This document shows positions 44,559 to 53,568 of a stretch of 64,000 bases of DNA, in pieces; the first letter of the stretch is position 1, and the number at the start of each line of letters is the position of its first letter. The notes below the pieces were generated by a model that made no database searches, was not told the origin of the DNA, and saw only the letters and a list, made by a program, of their open reading frames with translations. The DNA comes from Pseudoroseomonas ludipueritiae (lineage in GTDB: Bacteria; Pseudomonadota; Alphaproteobacteria; Acetobacterales; Acetobacteraceae): the NCBI RefSeq assembly GCF_014490445.1, contig NZ_JACTUZ010000004.1:1-64000 (forward strand). The letters run 5' to 3'. A program made the position numbers and the translations under genes.

Positions 44559-45569
44559 GTGGAAGCAGAATCCACATCCGCTGCGGGGCCAAGGGTGCTC
44601 GTCATCGGTGCCGGCGTTGCCGGGCTGGTGACGGCCACGGTGCTGGCCGCGCGTGGCGCGGCGGTTTCCATGATCCACCGCCCGGAGCCGGCGACGCGCG
44701 CCTCCCATTTCGCCGGCGGCATGCTGGCCCCCTGGTGCGAGGCCGCGGATGCCACTCCCGCCCTGGTCGTGCCGGGTGTCGAGGCTATCGAATGGTGGGC
44801 GCGCCATGTGCCGGAGACCTGCCGCGAGGGTAGCCTGGTGGTCGCGGCCAGGCGGGACCAAGGGGAGCTGGCGCGTTTCGCCCGCCGCACCTCCGGCCAC
44901 CGCATGTGTTCCGCCGCCGAGGTCGCGGCGCTGGAGCCGGACCTTCAGGAGCGCTTCGCCCAGGCATTGTTCTTCGCGGGGGAAGCGCATCTGGACCCGC
45001 GCGCCGCCCTCCGGGCGCTGGCTGCCGGCCTGACGCGGCGCGGCATCGAGATCCGCGAGGGAGAGGTGGCGGAAGCCGACCATGCCGGCTTCGACCATAT
45101 CATCGACTGCCGCGGCCATGCCGCCGCCCCGGTGCTGCCGGAGCTGCGCGGCGTGCGGGGGGAGATGCTGCTGCTGCGCTGCCCCGGCGTGACCTTGCGC
45201 CGCCCGGTGCGGCTGCTGCACCCGCGCATCCCGCTCTACATCGTGCCGCGTGCCGGTGGGGTCTTCATGGTCGGCGCCACCATGATCGAGAGCGCCGACC
45301 GGCGCGCCGTCACTGTCCGTTCGGCGGTGGAATTGCTGAATGCGGCCTATGCCCTGCATCCCGGCTTCGCCGAGGCCGAGATCCTGGAGGCCGGCAGCAA
45401 TATCCGCCCGGCCTTCCCCGATAACATGCCCGCGTTGCGCCGGCGGGGCCGCGTGCTGCACCTCAATGGCATGTACCGGCACGGCTTCCTGCTCTCGCCT
45501 CATTTCGCCCACCGCGCGGCCGCGATCGTCTTTGGCGAGGACAGCATCAAGAACGGAGAGGCAGCATGA
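44559..45569 (+). CDS. thiO: glycine oxidase ThiO (thiamine synthesis)
   Basis: FAD enzyme that oxidises glycine to dehydroglycine for thiazole synthesis in aerobes. A 336-residue DAO-fold protein with the dinucleotide motif VLVIGAGVAGLVTATVLAARG, an active-site segment HFAGGMLAPWCEA and a C-terminal LNGMYRHGFLLSPH. No ATG suits the N-terminus. GTG 44559 with GGGG upstream fits best (a later GTG at 44595 would clip the fold). First gene of thiOSGE; it overlaps thiS by 4 bases. Confidence 0.92.
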   Translation: MEAESTSAAGPRVLVIGAGVAGLVTATVLAARGAAVSMIHRPEPATRASHFAGGMLAPWCEAADATPALVVPGVEAIEWWARHVPETCREGSLVVAARRDQGELARFARRTSGHRMCSAAEVAALEPDLQERFAQALFFAGEAHLDPRAALRALAAGLTRRGIEIREGEVAEADHAGFDHIIDCRGHAAAPVLPELRGVRGEMLLLRCPGVTLRRPVRLLHPRIPLYIVPRAGGVFMVGATMIESADRRAVTVRSAVELLNAAYALHPGFAEAEILEAGSNIRPAFPDNMPALRRRGRVLHLNGMYRHGFLLSPHFAHRAAAIVFGEDSIKNGEAA

Positions 45570-45763
45570 ACATCATCGTTAACGGCAAGCCGCGCAGCGT
45601 CGCCGCCACCACCCTGGCCGAGGTGCTGGCGGAACTGGGCTACACGAACTCCCGTGTCGCCACCGCGCATGACAGCGAATTCGTCCCCGCCGAGCGCCGC
45701 GCCGCCTGCCGGTTGAAGGAAGGCGACAAGGTTGAAATCCTTGGCCCGATGCAGGGGGGCTGA
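45566..45763 (+). CDS. thiS: sulfur carrier protein ThiS
   Basis: A 65-residue ubiquitin-fold sulfur carrier that ends in the required Gly-Gly (EILGPMQGG), which is adenylated and thiocarboxylated to deliver sulfur to ThiG. The start [21 protein letters not shown] is typical. Overlaps thiO by 4 bases and precedes thiG by 4 bases. Confidence 0.96.
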   Translation: MNIIVNGKPRSVAATTLAEVLAELGYTNSRVATAHDSEFVPAERRAACRLKEGDKVEILGPMQGG

Positions 45764-45767
45764 GGCG

Positions 45768-46550
45768 ATGCGCGTCTATGGTGTGGAACTCTCCTCGCGC
45801 CTGCTGCTGGGCAGCGCGCTGTATCCCTCGCCGGCGATCATGGCGGAGGCGATCCGCGCCTCGGGCGCCGCCGTCGTCACCGTTTCCCTGCGGCGGGAAA
45901 GCGGGGAGGGCGAGGAAGGCGCCGGGGCTGGCCAGCGTTTCTGGGACCTGGTGCGCGACCTGGGCCTGCGGGTATTGCCGAATACCGCCGGCTGCCATTC
46001 GGTGAAGGAAGCGGTGCTGACGGCGCAGATGGCGCGCGAGGTCTTCGGCACCCCCTGGATCAAGCTGGAAGTGATCGGCGACGACGATACCTTGCAGCCC
46101 GATGTCTTCGCCCTGGTGGAAGCCGCCCGCATCCTGACGGCGGATGGCTTCCAAGTCTTTCCCTATACCACCGAGGACCTGGTGGTGGCGGGCCGCCTGC
46201 TCGATGCCGGCTGCGAGGTGCTGATGCCCTGGGGCGCACCGATCGGCTCCGGCCGGGGCCTCAACAACCCTTATGCGCTGCGCTCGATGCGCGCGCATTT
46301 CCCCAATGTGCCGCTGGTGGTCGATGCGGGGATCGGCCTGCCGTCCCATGCCGCCGCCGCGATGGAGATGGGCTATGACGCCGTGCTGCTGAACACCGCC
46401 GTCGCCAGGGCCGGCGACCCGGTGGCCATGGCACGGGCCATGGCGCGCGCCGTGGAGGCTGGCCGGCTGGCCTATGAGGCTGACCCGATGGAAGCGCGGG
46501 ACATGGCGGCGCCTTCCACCCCGGTCTTCGGCACGGCGGCTTTCGCATGA
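45768..46550 (+). CDS. thiG: thiazole synthase ThiG
   Basis: A 260-residue TIM barrel that condenses deoxyxylulose phosphate, dehydroglycine and ThiS thiocarboxylate to the thiazole. The Schiff-base lysine is Lys99 in [12 protein letters not shown], and [17 protein letters not shown] and [18 protein letters not shown] form the phosphate site. Start 45768 is preferred over an in-frame ATG at 45732 inside thiS. Overlaps thiE by 4 bases. Confidence 0.96.
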   Translation: MRVYGVELSSRLLLGSALYPSPAIMAEAIRASGAAVVTVSLRRESGEGEEGAGAGQRFWDLVRDLGLRVLPNTAGCHSVKEAVLTAQMAREVFGTPWIKLEVIGDDDTLQPDVFALVEAARILTADGFQVFPYTTEDLVVAGRLLDAGCEVLMPWGAPIGSGRGLNNPYALRSMRAHFPNVPLVVDAGIGLPSHAAAAMEMGYDAVLLNTAVARAGDPVAMARAMARAVEAGRLAYEADPMEARDMAAPSTPVFGTAAFA

Positions 46551-47167
46551 TGCTGCCGTCGCGCTTCTACCCTGTGGTGCCCGATATTGGCTGGGTTCGC
46601 CGCCTGGTGCCCGGCGCCCGGCTGATCCAGCTCCGCCTGAAGGACCTCCCGGAAGCGGAGATCCGCCGGCAGGCCGCCGAGGCCGACGCCATCTGCCGCG
46701 CCCATGGCGCCCTGCTGGTGCTGAACGACTTCTGGCGCATCGCCATCGATCTGCGGCTGCAGGCGCTCCACCTGGGCCAGGAGGATCTGGCGGAGGCCGA
46801 TCTGCCCGCCATCCGCACCGCCGGCCTCCGGCTCGGCATCAGCACCCATTCCGAGGCGGAACTGGACACTGCCCTGGCTGCGGAGCCCGACTACGTGGCG
46901 CTAGGCCCGGTCTATCCCACCACCCTGAAGGTGATGCCCTGGGCGCCGCAGGGCCTGCCGCGGCTCGGCGCCTGGAAGCGGCGCATCGGCGCCCTGCCGC
47001 TGGTGGCGATCGGCGGCATCACGCTGGAGCGGGCGCCGGGCTGCCTCGTGGCCGGCGCCGACTGCGTCGCCGTCGTCTCCGACGTCACCGGTCATCCGGC
47101 GCCGGAGGAGCGGGCGCGGGCCTGGCTGGCCACCGTGGATGCCAGCCAGGAGGCGGCGGCCCGCTAG
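46547..47167 (+). CDS. thiE: thiamine-phosphate synthase ThiE
   Basis: Joins the pyrimidine and thiazole moieties to thiamine phosphate. A 206-residue TIM-barrel protein with [62 protein letters not shown] and [10 protein letters not shown], the usual ThiE blocks. Last of the thiOSGE operon. thiC and thiD are not in the window. Confidence 0.95.
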   Translation: MMLPSRFYPVVPDIGWVRRLVPGARLIQLRLKDLPEAEIRRQAAEADAICRAHGALLVLNDFWRIAIDLRLQALHLGQEDLAEADLPAIRTAGLRLGISTHSEAELDTALAAEPDYVALGPVYPTTLKVMPWAPQGLPRLGAWKRRIGALPLVAIGGITLERAPGCLVAGADCVAVVSDVTGHPAPEERARAWLATVDASQEAAAR

Positions 47168-47179
47168 GCCGCCGCGCGC

Positions 47180-47485
47180 CTATTCCTCTTCTTCCTCTTC
47201 CTCGTCGTCCTCATCATCGAGCGGCACGAGGAAGAGGATGGTGGTGGCGTCCTCGTCGTCGTCATCCTCCTCATCCTCTGCCTGGCTTTCCTCGAACTCG
47301 GCGACCTCCTCCTCGTTGGAGGGACGCAGGTTCAAGGTGGCCTTGCCATCCCAAAGCGGCGCGTTGCCGCTCTTCAGCCGCGTCAGATCCTCCCGGAAGC
47401 CCTCGCCCTCCACGATGGCACGAGCGTCCTCCTCGCTGGTATTCATGACGGCCATGGGCCGGCCGCCGATCTCGAGCGTGAACAT
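47180..47485 (-). CDS. small protein with extremely acidic C-terminal tail
   Basis: A 101-residue hypothetical protein. The N-terminal 60 residues look folded (MFTLEIGGRPMAVMNTSEED, LKSGNAPLWDGKATLNLRP). The tail alternates Asp/Glu runs with a single hydrophobic island (TTILFLVPL). GGAGG precedes the ATG. It is convergent with thiE, 12 bases from its stop. Acidic tails of this kind can bind cations, basic proteins or nucleic-acid-binding partners. No function is assignable. Confidence 0.8.
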   Translation of the reverse strand: MFTLEIGGRPMAVMNTSEEDARAIVEGEGFREDLTRLKSGNAPLWDGKATLNLRPSNEEEVAEFEESQAEDEEDDDDEDATTILFLVPLDDEDDEEEEEEE

Positions 47486-47804
47486 GGTCCTTCGTACCTC
47501 CTCGGTGACGGACCTGGGTTCAACGTCGCCTCCGCCGATTGTTTGCGCGGCTGCCGGACAGTGGCGCGACAGTCTTCAGTGCGCCCTTTACCCGGGCGGA
47601 AGTTCACACCTCCGCCAGCCTCGCCGCCGGCACTGGGGAGGCCCAGGCACCCGCATGTGCCATGCCGCAACCGTGGCGTCGCCAGGGGTTTGAAGCATCC
47701 GGTGCCACCTGGGCCATGATCACGGCCGCCTGGAGGATGGATGGAAAGCGTTCCGGCCTTGCGCGCAACCCTCTGGGCGGGCCCGGCCCTACCGGAGAAT
47801 TCCG
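47486..47804. other. intergenic region, no gene seen
   Basis: A 319-base gap between the divergent acidic-tail and Nudix genes. I see no convincing coding frame, RNA motif or operator. It should hold both promoters. Confidence 0.5.
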
Positions 47805-48416
47805 ATGCCGCCTGAGGCACCCCGCCCCATGGAGGAGAAAGGCGGCATCCGCATCCAGAGCCGCGAGGTCCTGTCGGAGAACTGGTTCCGGCTGGAGAAG
47901 GTGACCTTCGACCAGCGCCGCGCCGATGGCTCGGAGCAGAGGCTGCAACGCGAGGTCTATCACAACGGGCCGGGCGCCGCCGTCCTGCCAGTGGACGCCG
48001 AGCGGGGCACCGTGCTGCTGGTGCGGCAGCTCCGCATTCCCGCGCTGGTGAATGGCGACGGCCTGATGTTGATCGAGGCCTGCGCCGGCATGGTGGAGAA
48101 GGGCGACGACCCTGCCCGGACCGTGCTCCAGGAAGCCGAGCAGGAGATGGGCTGCCGGCTCCAGGGGCTGCGGAAGGTGCTGGAACTCTATACCAGCCCT
48201 GGCGCATCGGCCGAGAAGCTCCACCTCTTCCTGGCCCGCTACACCCAGGATGACAGGACCGGGCAGGGCGGCGGGCTGGCGGGGGAGGGCGAGCAGATCG
48301 AGGTGCTGGAAATGCCGCTCGGCCAGGCATGGGCCATGGTCGAGAGCGGCGAGATCATCGACGCCAAGACGGTGATCCTGTTGCAGCACGCAAGGCTTGC
48401 GGGCGGCGGCTTCTGA
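47805..48416 (+). CDS. Nudix hydrolase, NudK/ADP-sugar type
   Basis: A 203-residue Nudix-fold protein like the GDP-mannose/ADP-ribose pyrophosphatases (REVYHNGPGAAVLPVD, VLLVRQLRIPALVNGDGLM). The Nudix box region is EACAGMVEKGDDPARTVLQEAEQEMGC. The REUxEExG core reads QEAEQEMG, so the Arg and one Glu of the canonical metal site are replaced by Gln. Activity may therefore be reduced or altered. A strong ribosome site is not obvious upstream of the ATG. The aldo/keto reductase follows 40 bases later on the same strand. Confidence 0.88.
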   Translation: MPPEAPRPMEEKGGIRIQSREVLSENWFRLEKVTFDQRRADGSEQRLQREVYHNGPGAAVLPVDAERGTVLLVRQLRIPALVNGDGLMLIEACAGMVEKGDDPARTVLQEAEQEMGCRLQGLRKVLELYTSPGASAEKLHLFLARYTQDDRTGQGGGLAGEGEQIEVLEMPLGQAWAMVESGEIIDAKTVILLQHARLAGGGF

Positions 48417-48456
48417 GGCACCGGCCGGAAATCGGACATCATCGCGGAGAAACCTG

Positions 48457-49446
48457 ATGGTCAAAGGCAAGCACTACGCCCCACCCGGCCCGATCGGCTT
48501 CGGCGGCGCGCCACTGGGCAATATGTTCGAGATCGTCTCGGATGCCGATGCCGTGGCGACGCTCGAAGCGGCCTGGGACGCGGGCATCCGCTATTTCGAC
48601 ACTGCTCCCGAATACGGGCCCGGAATCTCCGAGCACCGCTTCGGCCAGGTGCTGCGCAACAAGCCGCGCGACGAATTCGTGCTCTCCACCAAGGTGGGCC
48701 GCCTGCTGCGCGCCGATGCCAGCAAGGGCGGCCAGCACGGCCCCTTTGTCGCCGGCCTGCCTTTCCGCGTCGATTACGACTACACCGCCGACGGTGTCCG
48801 CCGCTCCATCGAGGACAGCCTGCAGCGCCTGGGTCTGGCGCGCATCGACATCGCCTATATCCATGACTGCGCCGAGGACGCGCATGGCGAGCATTGGCGC
48901 GAGGTCTTCGACATTGCCATGAAGGGTGCCGCCGTGGCCCTGACGCGGCTGCGGGAGGAAGGCGTGATCCGTGGCTGGGGCCTTGGCGTCAACCGCGTCG
49001 AGCCCTGCGTGATGGCGCTGGAACAGGCGGACCCGGATGTCTTCCTGCTGGCCGGCCGCTACAGCCTGCTGAACCAGCCTGCCCTGGACGAGTTCTTCCC
49101 CCGCTGCCAGGAGCGCGGCGTGCATGTGGTGGTGGGCGGCCCCTATAACTCCGGCCTGATCGCCGGCGGCCGGAACTTCGAATACCAGGAGGCGCCGGCG
49201 GACAAGGTGGCGCTGCGCGACCGCCTCGCCGCCGTGGCCGACCGGCACGGGGTGGACCTGCGCGCCGCGGCGCTGCAGTTCTGCGCGGCGCACCCGGTGG
49301 TCGCCTCGGTCATTCCCGGCACCAAGAACGCAAAGCGGGTGCACCAGAACATGGAACTGATGCGGCAGGCCATTCCCGCCGCTTTCTGGCGGGAACTGAA
49401 GCAGGAAGGCATCCTGCCGGAGAAGGCGCCAACACCCGCCGGATGA
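48457..49446 (+). CDS. aldo/keto reductase
   Basis: A 329-residue NAD(P)H-dependent reductase of the D-threo-aldose-1-dehydrogenase/pyridoxal-dehydrogenase-like branch. The catalytic tetrad is visible: Asp in RYFDTAPEYG with the Tyr of the same motif, Lys in LSTKVGRLL and His in AYIHDCAED. The C-terminal ASVIPGTKNAKRVHQN forms the cofactor clamp. The GGCGGAGAAACCTG upstream supports the start at 48457. The substrate is unknown. Confidence 0.93.
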   Translation: MVKGKHYAPPGPIGFGGAPLGNMFEIVSDADAVATLEAAWDAGIRYFDTAPEYGPGISEHRFGQVLRNKPRDEFVLSTKVGRLLRADASKGGQHGPFVAGLPFRVDYDYTADGVRRSIEDSLQRLGLARIDIAYIHDCAEDAHGEHWREVFDIAMKGAAVALTRLREEGVIRGWGLGVNRVEPCVMALEQADPDVFLLAGRYSLLNQPALDEFFPRCQERGVHVVVGGPYNSGLIAGGRNFEYQEAPADKVALRDRLAAVADRHGVDLRAAALQFCAAHPVVASVIPGTKNAKRVHQNMELMRQAIPAAFWRELKQEGILPEKAPTPAG

Positions 49447-49522
49447 ACGGAGCGCCGCCGGATGCACGCGGTATGACGCTTTGCATGCATCCGGAAGCGT
49501 CACTTGGCCGTTTCAGGCGCAA

Positions 49523-50341
49523 ATGCCTGGAGCACGGCCCTTGCCATCTCATCGTCATGCCCTGGAACTCCTCGCGCGCCTTGGCTATGCGGCGCGGGGC
49601 GTCGTCAATCTCATCATCGGCCTGCTGGCCTTCCTGGCGGCGCTGGGGCAGGGCGGCCGCACCACCGGATCGAAGGGCGCGCTGCTGTCCCTGCTCTCGC
49701 ACCCGCTGGGCAGCGTGCTGCTGGGGGTGGTGGCGCTGGGGCTCTTCGGCTTTGCGTTGTGGCGCGCCTGCCAGTCCCTGCTGGATGCCGACCACCGCGG
49801 CCGTGGCGCCAAGGCTCTGGCGGTGCGCGCCGGGCAGGCCATCTCGGCCGCCACCTATGCCAGCCTTGGCGTCTATGCGGCGACCCTGGCGGCGGGCTTC
49901 GCGGCCGGGGGCACGGATGACGCGGAAACGGCACAGGACTGGTCCCGCTGGCTGATGGCGCATCCGTTTGGAGAGGTGCTGGTGGCGCTGGCGGGCCTGG
50001 TGGTGGCGGGCATCGGCATCGGCATGCTCGGCTGGGCCTGGAAGGGCTCCTTCGCCAAGCATCTGGAATGCCCCGGCACCGCCTCCCGCTGGGTGATGCC
50101 GCTGGGCCGCACCGGCTTCGCGGCACGGGGCGTGGTCTTCCTGATCATCGGCATCTTCCTGGCCCTGGCGGCCTGGCATTCGAACCCGGAAGAGGTGCGC
50201 GGCCTCAGCGGCGCCCTGCGCGCCCTGCAGGGCCAGCCCTTCGGCCAGGCGCTCTACGGCGTGGTGGCGCTGGGGCTGGCCGCCTTCGGCATCTTCGAAT
50301 TCGCCGAGGCCCGCTATCGCCGCATCCGGCCGCCGGGCTGA
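49523..50341 (+). CDS. DUF1206 membrane protein
   Basis: A 272-residue inner-membrane protein with six predicted spans arranged as three two-helix repeats. Each repeat starts with a related GxAARGVVxLIIG motif (LGYAARGVVNLIIGLLAF, then AISAATYASLGVYAATL, then GFAARGVVFLIIGIFLAL). Internal triplication and this motif define DUF1206. The function is unknown. The start at 49523 is supported by MPGARPLPSHRHALELL; upstream frame is open to 49481. The tail ends on basic residues (YRRIRPPG). Confidence 0.88.
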   Translation: MPGARPLPSHRHALELLARLGYAARGVVNLIIGLLAFLAALGQGGRTTGSKGALLSLLSHPLGSVLLGVVALGLFGFALWRACQSLLDADHRGRGAKALAVRAGQAISAATYASLGVYAATLAAGFAAGGTDDAETAQDWSRWLMAHPFGEVLVALAGLVVAGIGIGMLGWAWKGSFAKHLECPGTASRWVMPLGRTGFAARGVVFLIIGIFLALAAWHSNPEEVRGLSGALRALQGQPFGQALYGVVALGLAAFGIFEFAEARYRRIRPPG

Positions 50342-50347
50342 AGCACC

Positions 50348-50632
50348 TCAGCGGCGCGGGCTCTGAGGTGCCCTGCACCAGGATGGGACAGTCCTGCGGC
50401 GCGCGGGCGAGTTCGATGGTCCCCGCGCCTGGAAGTGCCTGCCTCTATGCGCCAGCACATGCAGCTTATCCGGGTCGGAGAAAACGCCGCTGCCCTCGTC
50501 GGGCGCAAAGGCATCCGCTTCCCAACTGCCCCAAAGGCCACAGATCATATCGACGAACTCCGCCGCGCGTTCATAGCGCTCATCATGGCGGAGATGTTCG
50601 TCGTGGTTGAAGTGCCAGGCTCCCTGCTGCGA
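50348..50632 (-). pseudogene. fragment of NtaA/SoxA-type LLM flavin monooxygenase
   Basis: On the minus strand the sequence HFNHDEHLRHDERYERAAEF, then DMICGLWGSWEADAF, then GVFSDPDKLHVLAHRGRHFQ matches the middle of nitrilotriacetate/alkanesulfonate-type LLM monooxygenases almost without gaps. After ARGPSN the frame shifts and a stop follows at 50348. Neither the N-terminal barrel nor the C-terminal third is present, so this is about 90 residues of a roughly 440-residue enzyme. The 5' end is abrupt at about 50632, against the LysR remnant. Confidence 0.7.
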
Positions 50633-51245
50633 TCAGGAGGTGACAATGCTCCACCCGGACCGTCCGCCGTTAGTACGGTCGATTGAGGCGTGTTTGCGGG
50701 CGATAAGGAAAGGTTCGTCGTCAGTGGTGGAGACCGTGGCGACGAGGCCGATATGGCGCGTTCGGGCCGTCAGCGGCTCCAGCCCGGCATTCCTCATGTC
50801 ACGGCGGAGCGAGCCGGCAGGCTGGTCGGACAGGCGGACCCCGGTGCCAACGGCGAAGAAGAGCATGTCGAACTTCGCCGCCCCAGCCTCCAAGGCGCCG
50901 TTGAGTAAGTAGCCGGGATGGATGGCGCCAGGCGGCGATGTGGCAGCCCAGGTAGCGCGTCGACAGCCTCCGTCTCATCTGCCTGCGGCCACCGATAATG
51001 GAAACACCCTTGCAGGAGCCGACGAACTCGCTCACCGTATTCTCCGTGCTGGCTTCCACCGCCATGTTCGGCGCCAGTCCGAAGCGGTGGAACGCAGCCA
51101 TGATGCGGGCCTGGGTCTGCGTCTCGGCATCGAAGCGGATGCGGCGGCCAGCATCATACGGCTGACTCCGGGCAAGAGCGACGAGCGGCACTCCGCAACC
51201 GGTGCGCGACGTTTCCCACTGCTGATCCTGGAGCTGCGGTGGCAC
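50633..51245 (-). pseudogene. decayed LysR-family regulator
   Basis: The minus-strand frame from 51245 carries IRFDAETQTQARIMAAFHRF, then GLAPNMAVEASTENTVSEFV and GSCKGVSIIGG, the effector-binding core of LysR regulators, before losing similarity. A second open piece (50633-50893) contains TARTRHIGLVATVSTTDDEP and LIARKHASIDRT. The HTH-bearing N-terminus is missing or unrecognisable. Similarity to a specific subfamily is not clear. Confidence 0.6.
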
Positions 51246-51465
51246 GGTCTGCTTCAGACGGAGTACAGGGGCAAAACCCGGGCCTCGCGCGGCCCGCGCC
51301 CGGCAATGACCTGAGGGTCCCAGGCGCCAGCTTCCGAACGGAAGGCTGCAACCCTCTGCCGCCCCTGGGGTAGATATCTGCCATTCTGAGGCTCCGCTGG
51401 TTCATCGCTTGGCCATGGTGCAAAGGCATGGTGAGCGGTGTTCCGCCACCTTGAGGACAGTATCG

Positions 51466-53553
51466 ATGGGCGCGCGTGTTCAGGCCGAGGCAGCGGAGTG
51501 GTCCTTCCTGGCTGGGGGCGGCGAGGTGGCGCGGCTGATCGGTGCCTTCGACTGGGCCGCGACGCCGCTGGGACCCATCTCCGGGTGGTCTTCGACGCTG
51601 AAGAGCACGCTGGGCCTGATCCTGCGCTCCCCCGTGCCGATCGTCACGCTTTGGGGCGAGGATGGCGTCATGATCTACAACGACGCTTATTCAGGCTTTG
51701 CCGGCGGCCGCCATCCGCGCCTGTTGGGCTCCAAGGTGCGGGAAGGCTGGCACGAGATCGCGGATTTCAACGACAATGTCATGAAGGTGGGCCTGGCCGG
51801 CGGCACCCTGGCCTATCGGGACCAGGAGCTGACGCTGGAGCGCAATGGCCGCCCCGAGCCTGTCTGGATGAACCTGGATTACTCGCCAGTCACCGACGAA
51901 TTGGGCCGGCCTGTCGGCGTCATCGCCATCGTGGTCGAGACCACGGCGAAGGTGCGGGCGGAGCAGAGCCTGCGCGTCACCGCCGATGCCCTGGCCGAGC
52001 TGAATGCCACGCTGGAGCAGCAGGTCGAGGACCGGACGCGCGACCGTGACCGCATGTGGCGCCTTTCCACCGACATCATGCTGGTGGCGGGCTTCGATGC
52101 GCGGATCGCGGCGGTGAACCCGGCCTGGACCACCCTACTGGGCTGGGCGCCGGAGGAGCTGCTGGGCGCCGATTTCCTGAGCCTGGTGCACCCCGAGGAC
52201 GTGGCGACGACGCTGGCCGAGGTCGGCAGGCTGGCCGATGGCATCACGACCCTGCGCTTCGAGAACCGCTACCGCAGCCGTGACGGGTGCTACCGGTGGC
52301 TCTCCTGGACAGCGGTGCCGGACGATCGCTTCATCCATGCCGTGGGCCGCGACATCCAGGCCGAGAAGGAGCAGGCCGAGGCCCTGTTGCGCGTCGAGGA
52401 AGCCCTGCGCCAGTCCCAGAAGATGGAGGCGGTAGGGCAGCTCACCGGCGGCATCGCGCATGACTTCAACAACCTGCTGGCGGGCATCACCGGGTCGTTG
52501 GAGCTGCTGAGCGCGCGCATCGCACAGGGAAGGCTGAACGATCTCGACCGCTACATCGCCACCGCCCGGGGCGCGGCGGGGCGTGCCGCGGCGCTGACGC
52601 ACCGTCTGCTGGCCTTCGCGCGCCGACAGACGCTGGACCCCAGGCCCACCAATGTGAACCGCCTGATCGCCGGGATGGAGGAACTGATCCGCCGCACCGT
52701 CGGCCCCGCCATCACGGTGGAGGTGGTGGGCACCATCGGGATCTGGACCGCACTGGTCGACCCCAACCAGCTGGAAAGCGCGCTGCTGAACCTTTGCATC
52801 AACGCGCGCGATGCCATGCCGGACGGCGGGCGCATCACCATCGAGACCACCAACAAGTGGCTGGACGAACGCATGGCGCGGGAGCGCGACATGCCGCCGG
52901 GCCAGTTCCTGTCCCTCTGCGTCACGGACACCGGCACGGGCATGACGGCGGAGGTGGCCGAGCGCGCCTTCGACCCCTTCTTCACCACGAAGCCGATCGG
53001 CCAGGGCACCGGCCTGGGGCTTTCCATGATCTATGGCTTCGTGCGGCAATCCGGCGGGCAGGTGCGGATTTATTCCGAGCCCGGCCTCGGCACCACCATC
53101 TGCCTCTACCTGCCCCGCCACGACGGGGAGGAAGCCGGTGCGGAGGCGGTGGCCATGCCGGCCGCGGCATCGCGCGCCGAGGAAGGCGAGACGGTGCTGG
53201 TGGTCGATGACGAGCCCACCGTGCGGATGCTGGTGAAGGAGGTCCTGGAAGACCTCGGCTACACCGCCATCGAGGCACCGGATGGCGCCGTCGGACTGCA
53301 GGTGCTGCGCTCCGGCAGGCGGGTTGACCTCTTGGTGACGGATGTGGGGCTGCCCGGCGCCATGAACGGCCGGCAACTGGCGGATGCGGGGCGGGTGCTC
53401 CGCCCCGGGTTGCAGGTTCTCTTCATCACCGGCTATGCGGAGAATGCCGTGCTCAGCCAGGGCCATCTTGAATCCGGCATGCAGGTGCTGACCAAGCCCT
53501 TCGCCATGGAGGCGCTGACCAGCCGGATCAGAGCGATGATCAAGGGCGGCTGA
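51466..53553 (+). CDS. hybrid sensor histidine kinase with PAS and REC domains
   Basis: A 695-residue cytoplasmic-looking kinase with no membrane span. PAS-like domains lie at about 40-160 and 200-300, joined by a coiled linker (ALAELNATLEQQVEDRTRDR). The HisKA H-box is GGIAHDFNNLLAG with His332. N, G1, F and G2 boxes follow (NLCINARDAM, DTGTGM, FDPFFTTKP, GTGLGLSMIYG). A C-terminal receiver has Asp626 and Lys677 (LLVTDVGLPG, LTKPF). GAGGA precedes the ATG at 51466. No output regulator is adjacent. The HWE kinase at 53569 is convergent. Confidence 0.94.
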   Translation: MGARVQAEAAEWSFLAGGGEVARLIGAFDWAATPLGPISGWSSTLKSTLGLILRSPVPIVTLWGEDGVMIYNDAYSGFAGGRHPRLLGSKVREGWHEIADFNDNVMKVGLAGGTLAYRDQELTLERNGRPEPVWMNLDYSPVTDELGRPVGVIAIVVETTAKVRAEQSLRVTADALAELNATLEQQVEDRTRDRDRMWRLSTDIMLVAGFDARIAAVNPAWTTLLGWAPEELLGADFLSLVHPEDVATTLAEVGRLADGITTLRFENRYRSRDGCYRWLSWTAVPDDRFIHAVGRDIQAEKEQAEALLRVEEALRQSQKMEAVGQLTGGIAHDFNNLLAGITGSLELLSARIAQGRLNDLDRYIATARGAAGRAAALTHRLLAFARRQTLDPRPTNVNRLIAGMEELIRRTVGPAITVEVVGTIGIWTALVDPNQLESALLNLCINARDAMPDGGRITIETTNKWLDERMARERDMPPGQFLSLCVTDTGTGMTAEVAERAFDPFFTTKPIGQGTGLGLSMIYGFVRQSGGQVRIYSEPGLGTTICLYLPRHDGEEAGAEAVAMPAAASRAEEGETVLVVDDEPTVRMLVKEVLEDLGYTAIEAPDGAVGLQVLRSGRRVDLLVTDVGLPGAMNGRQLADAGRVLRPGLQVLFITGYAENAVLSQGHLESGMQVLTKPFAMEALTSRIRAMIKGG

Positions 53554-53568
53554 GCGGCAGCCTTCAGG

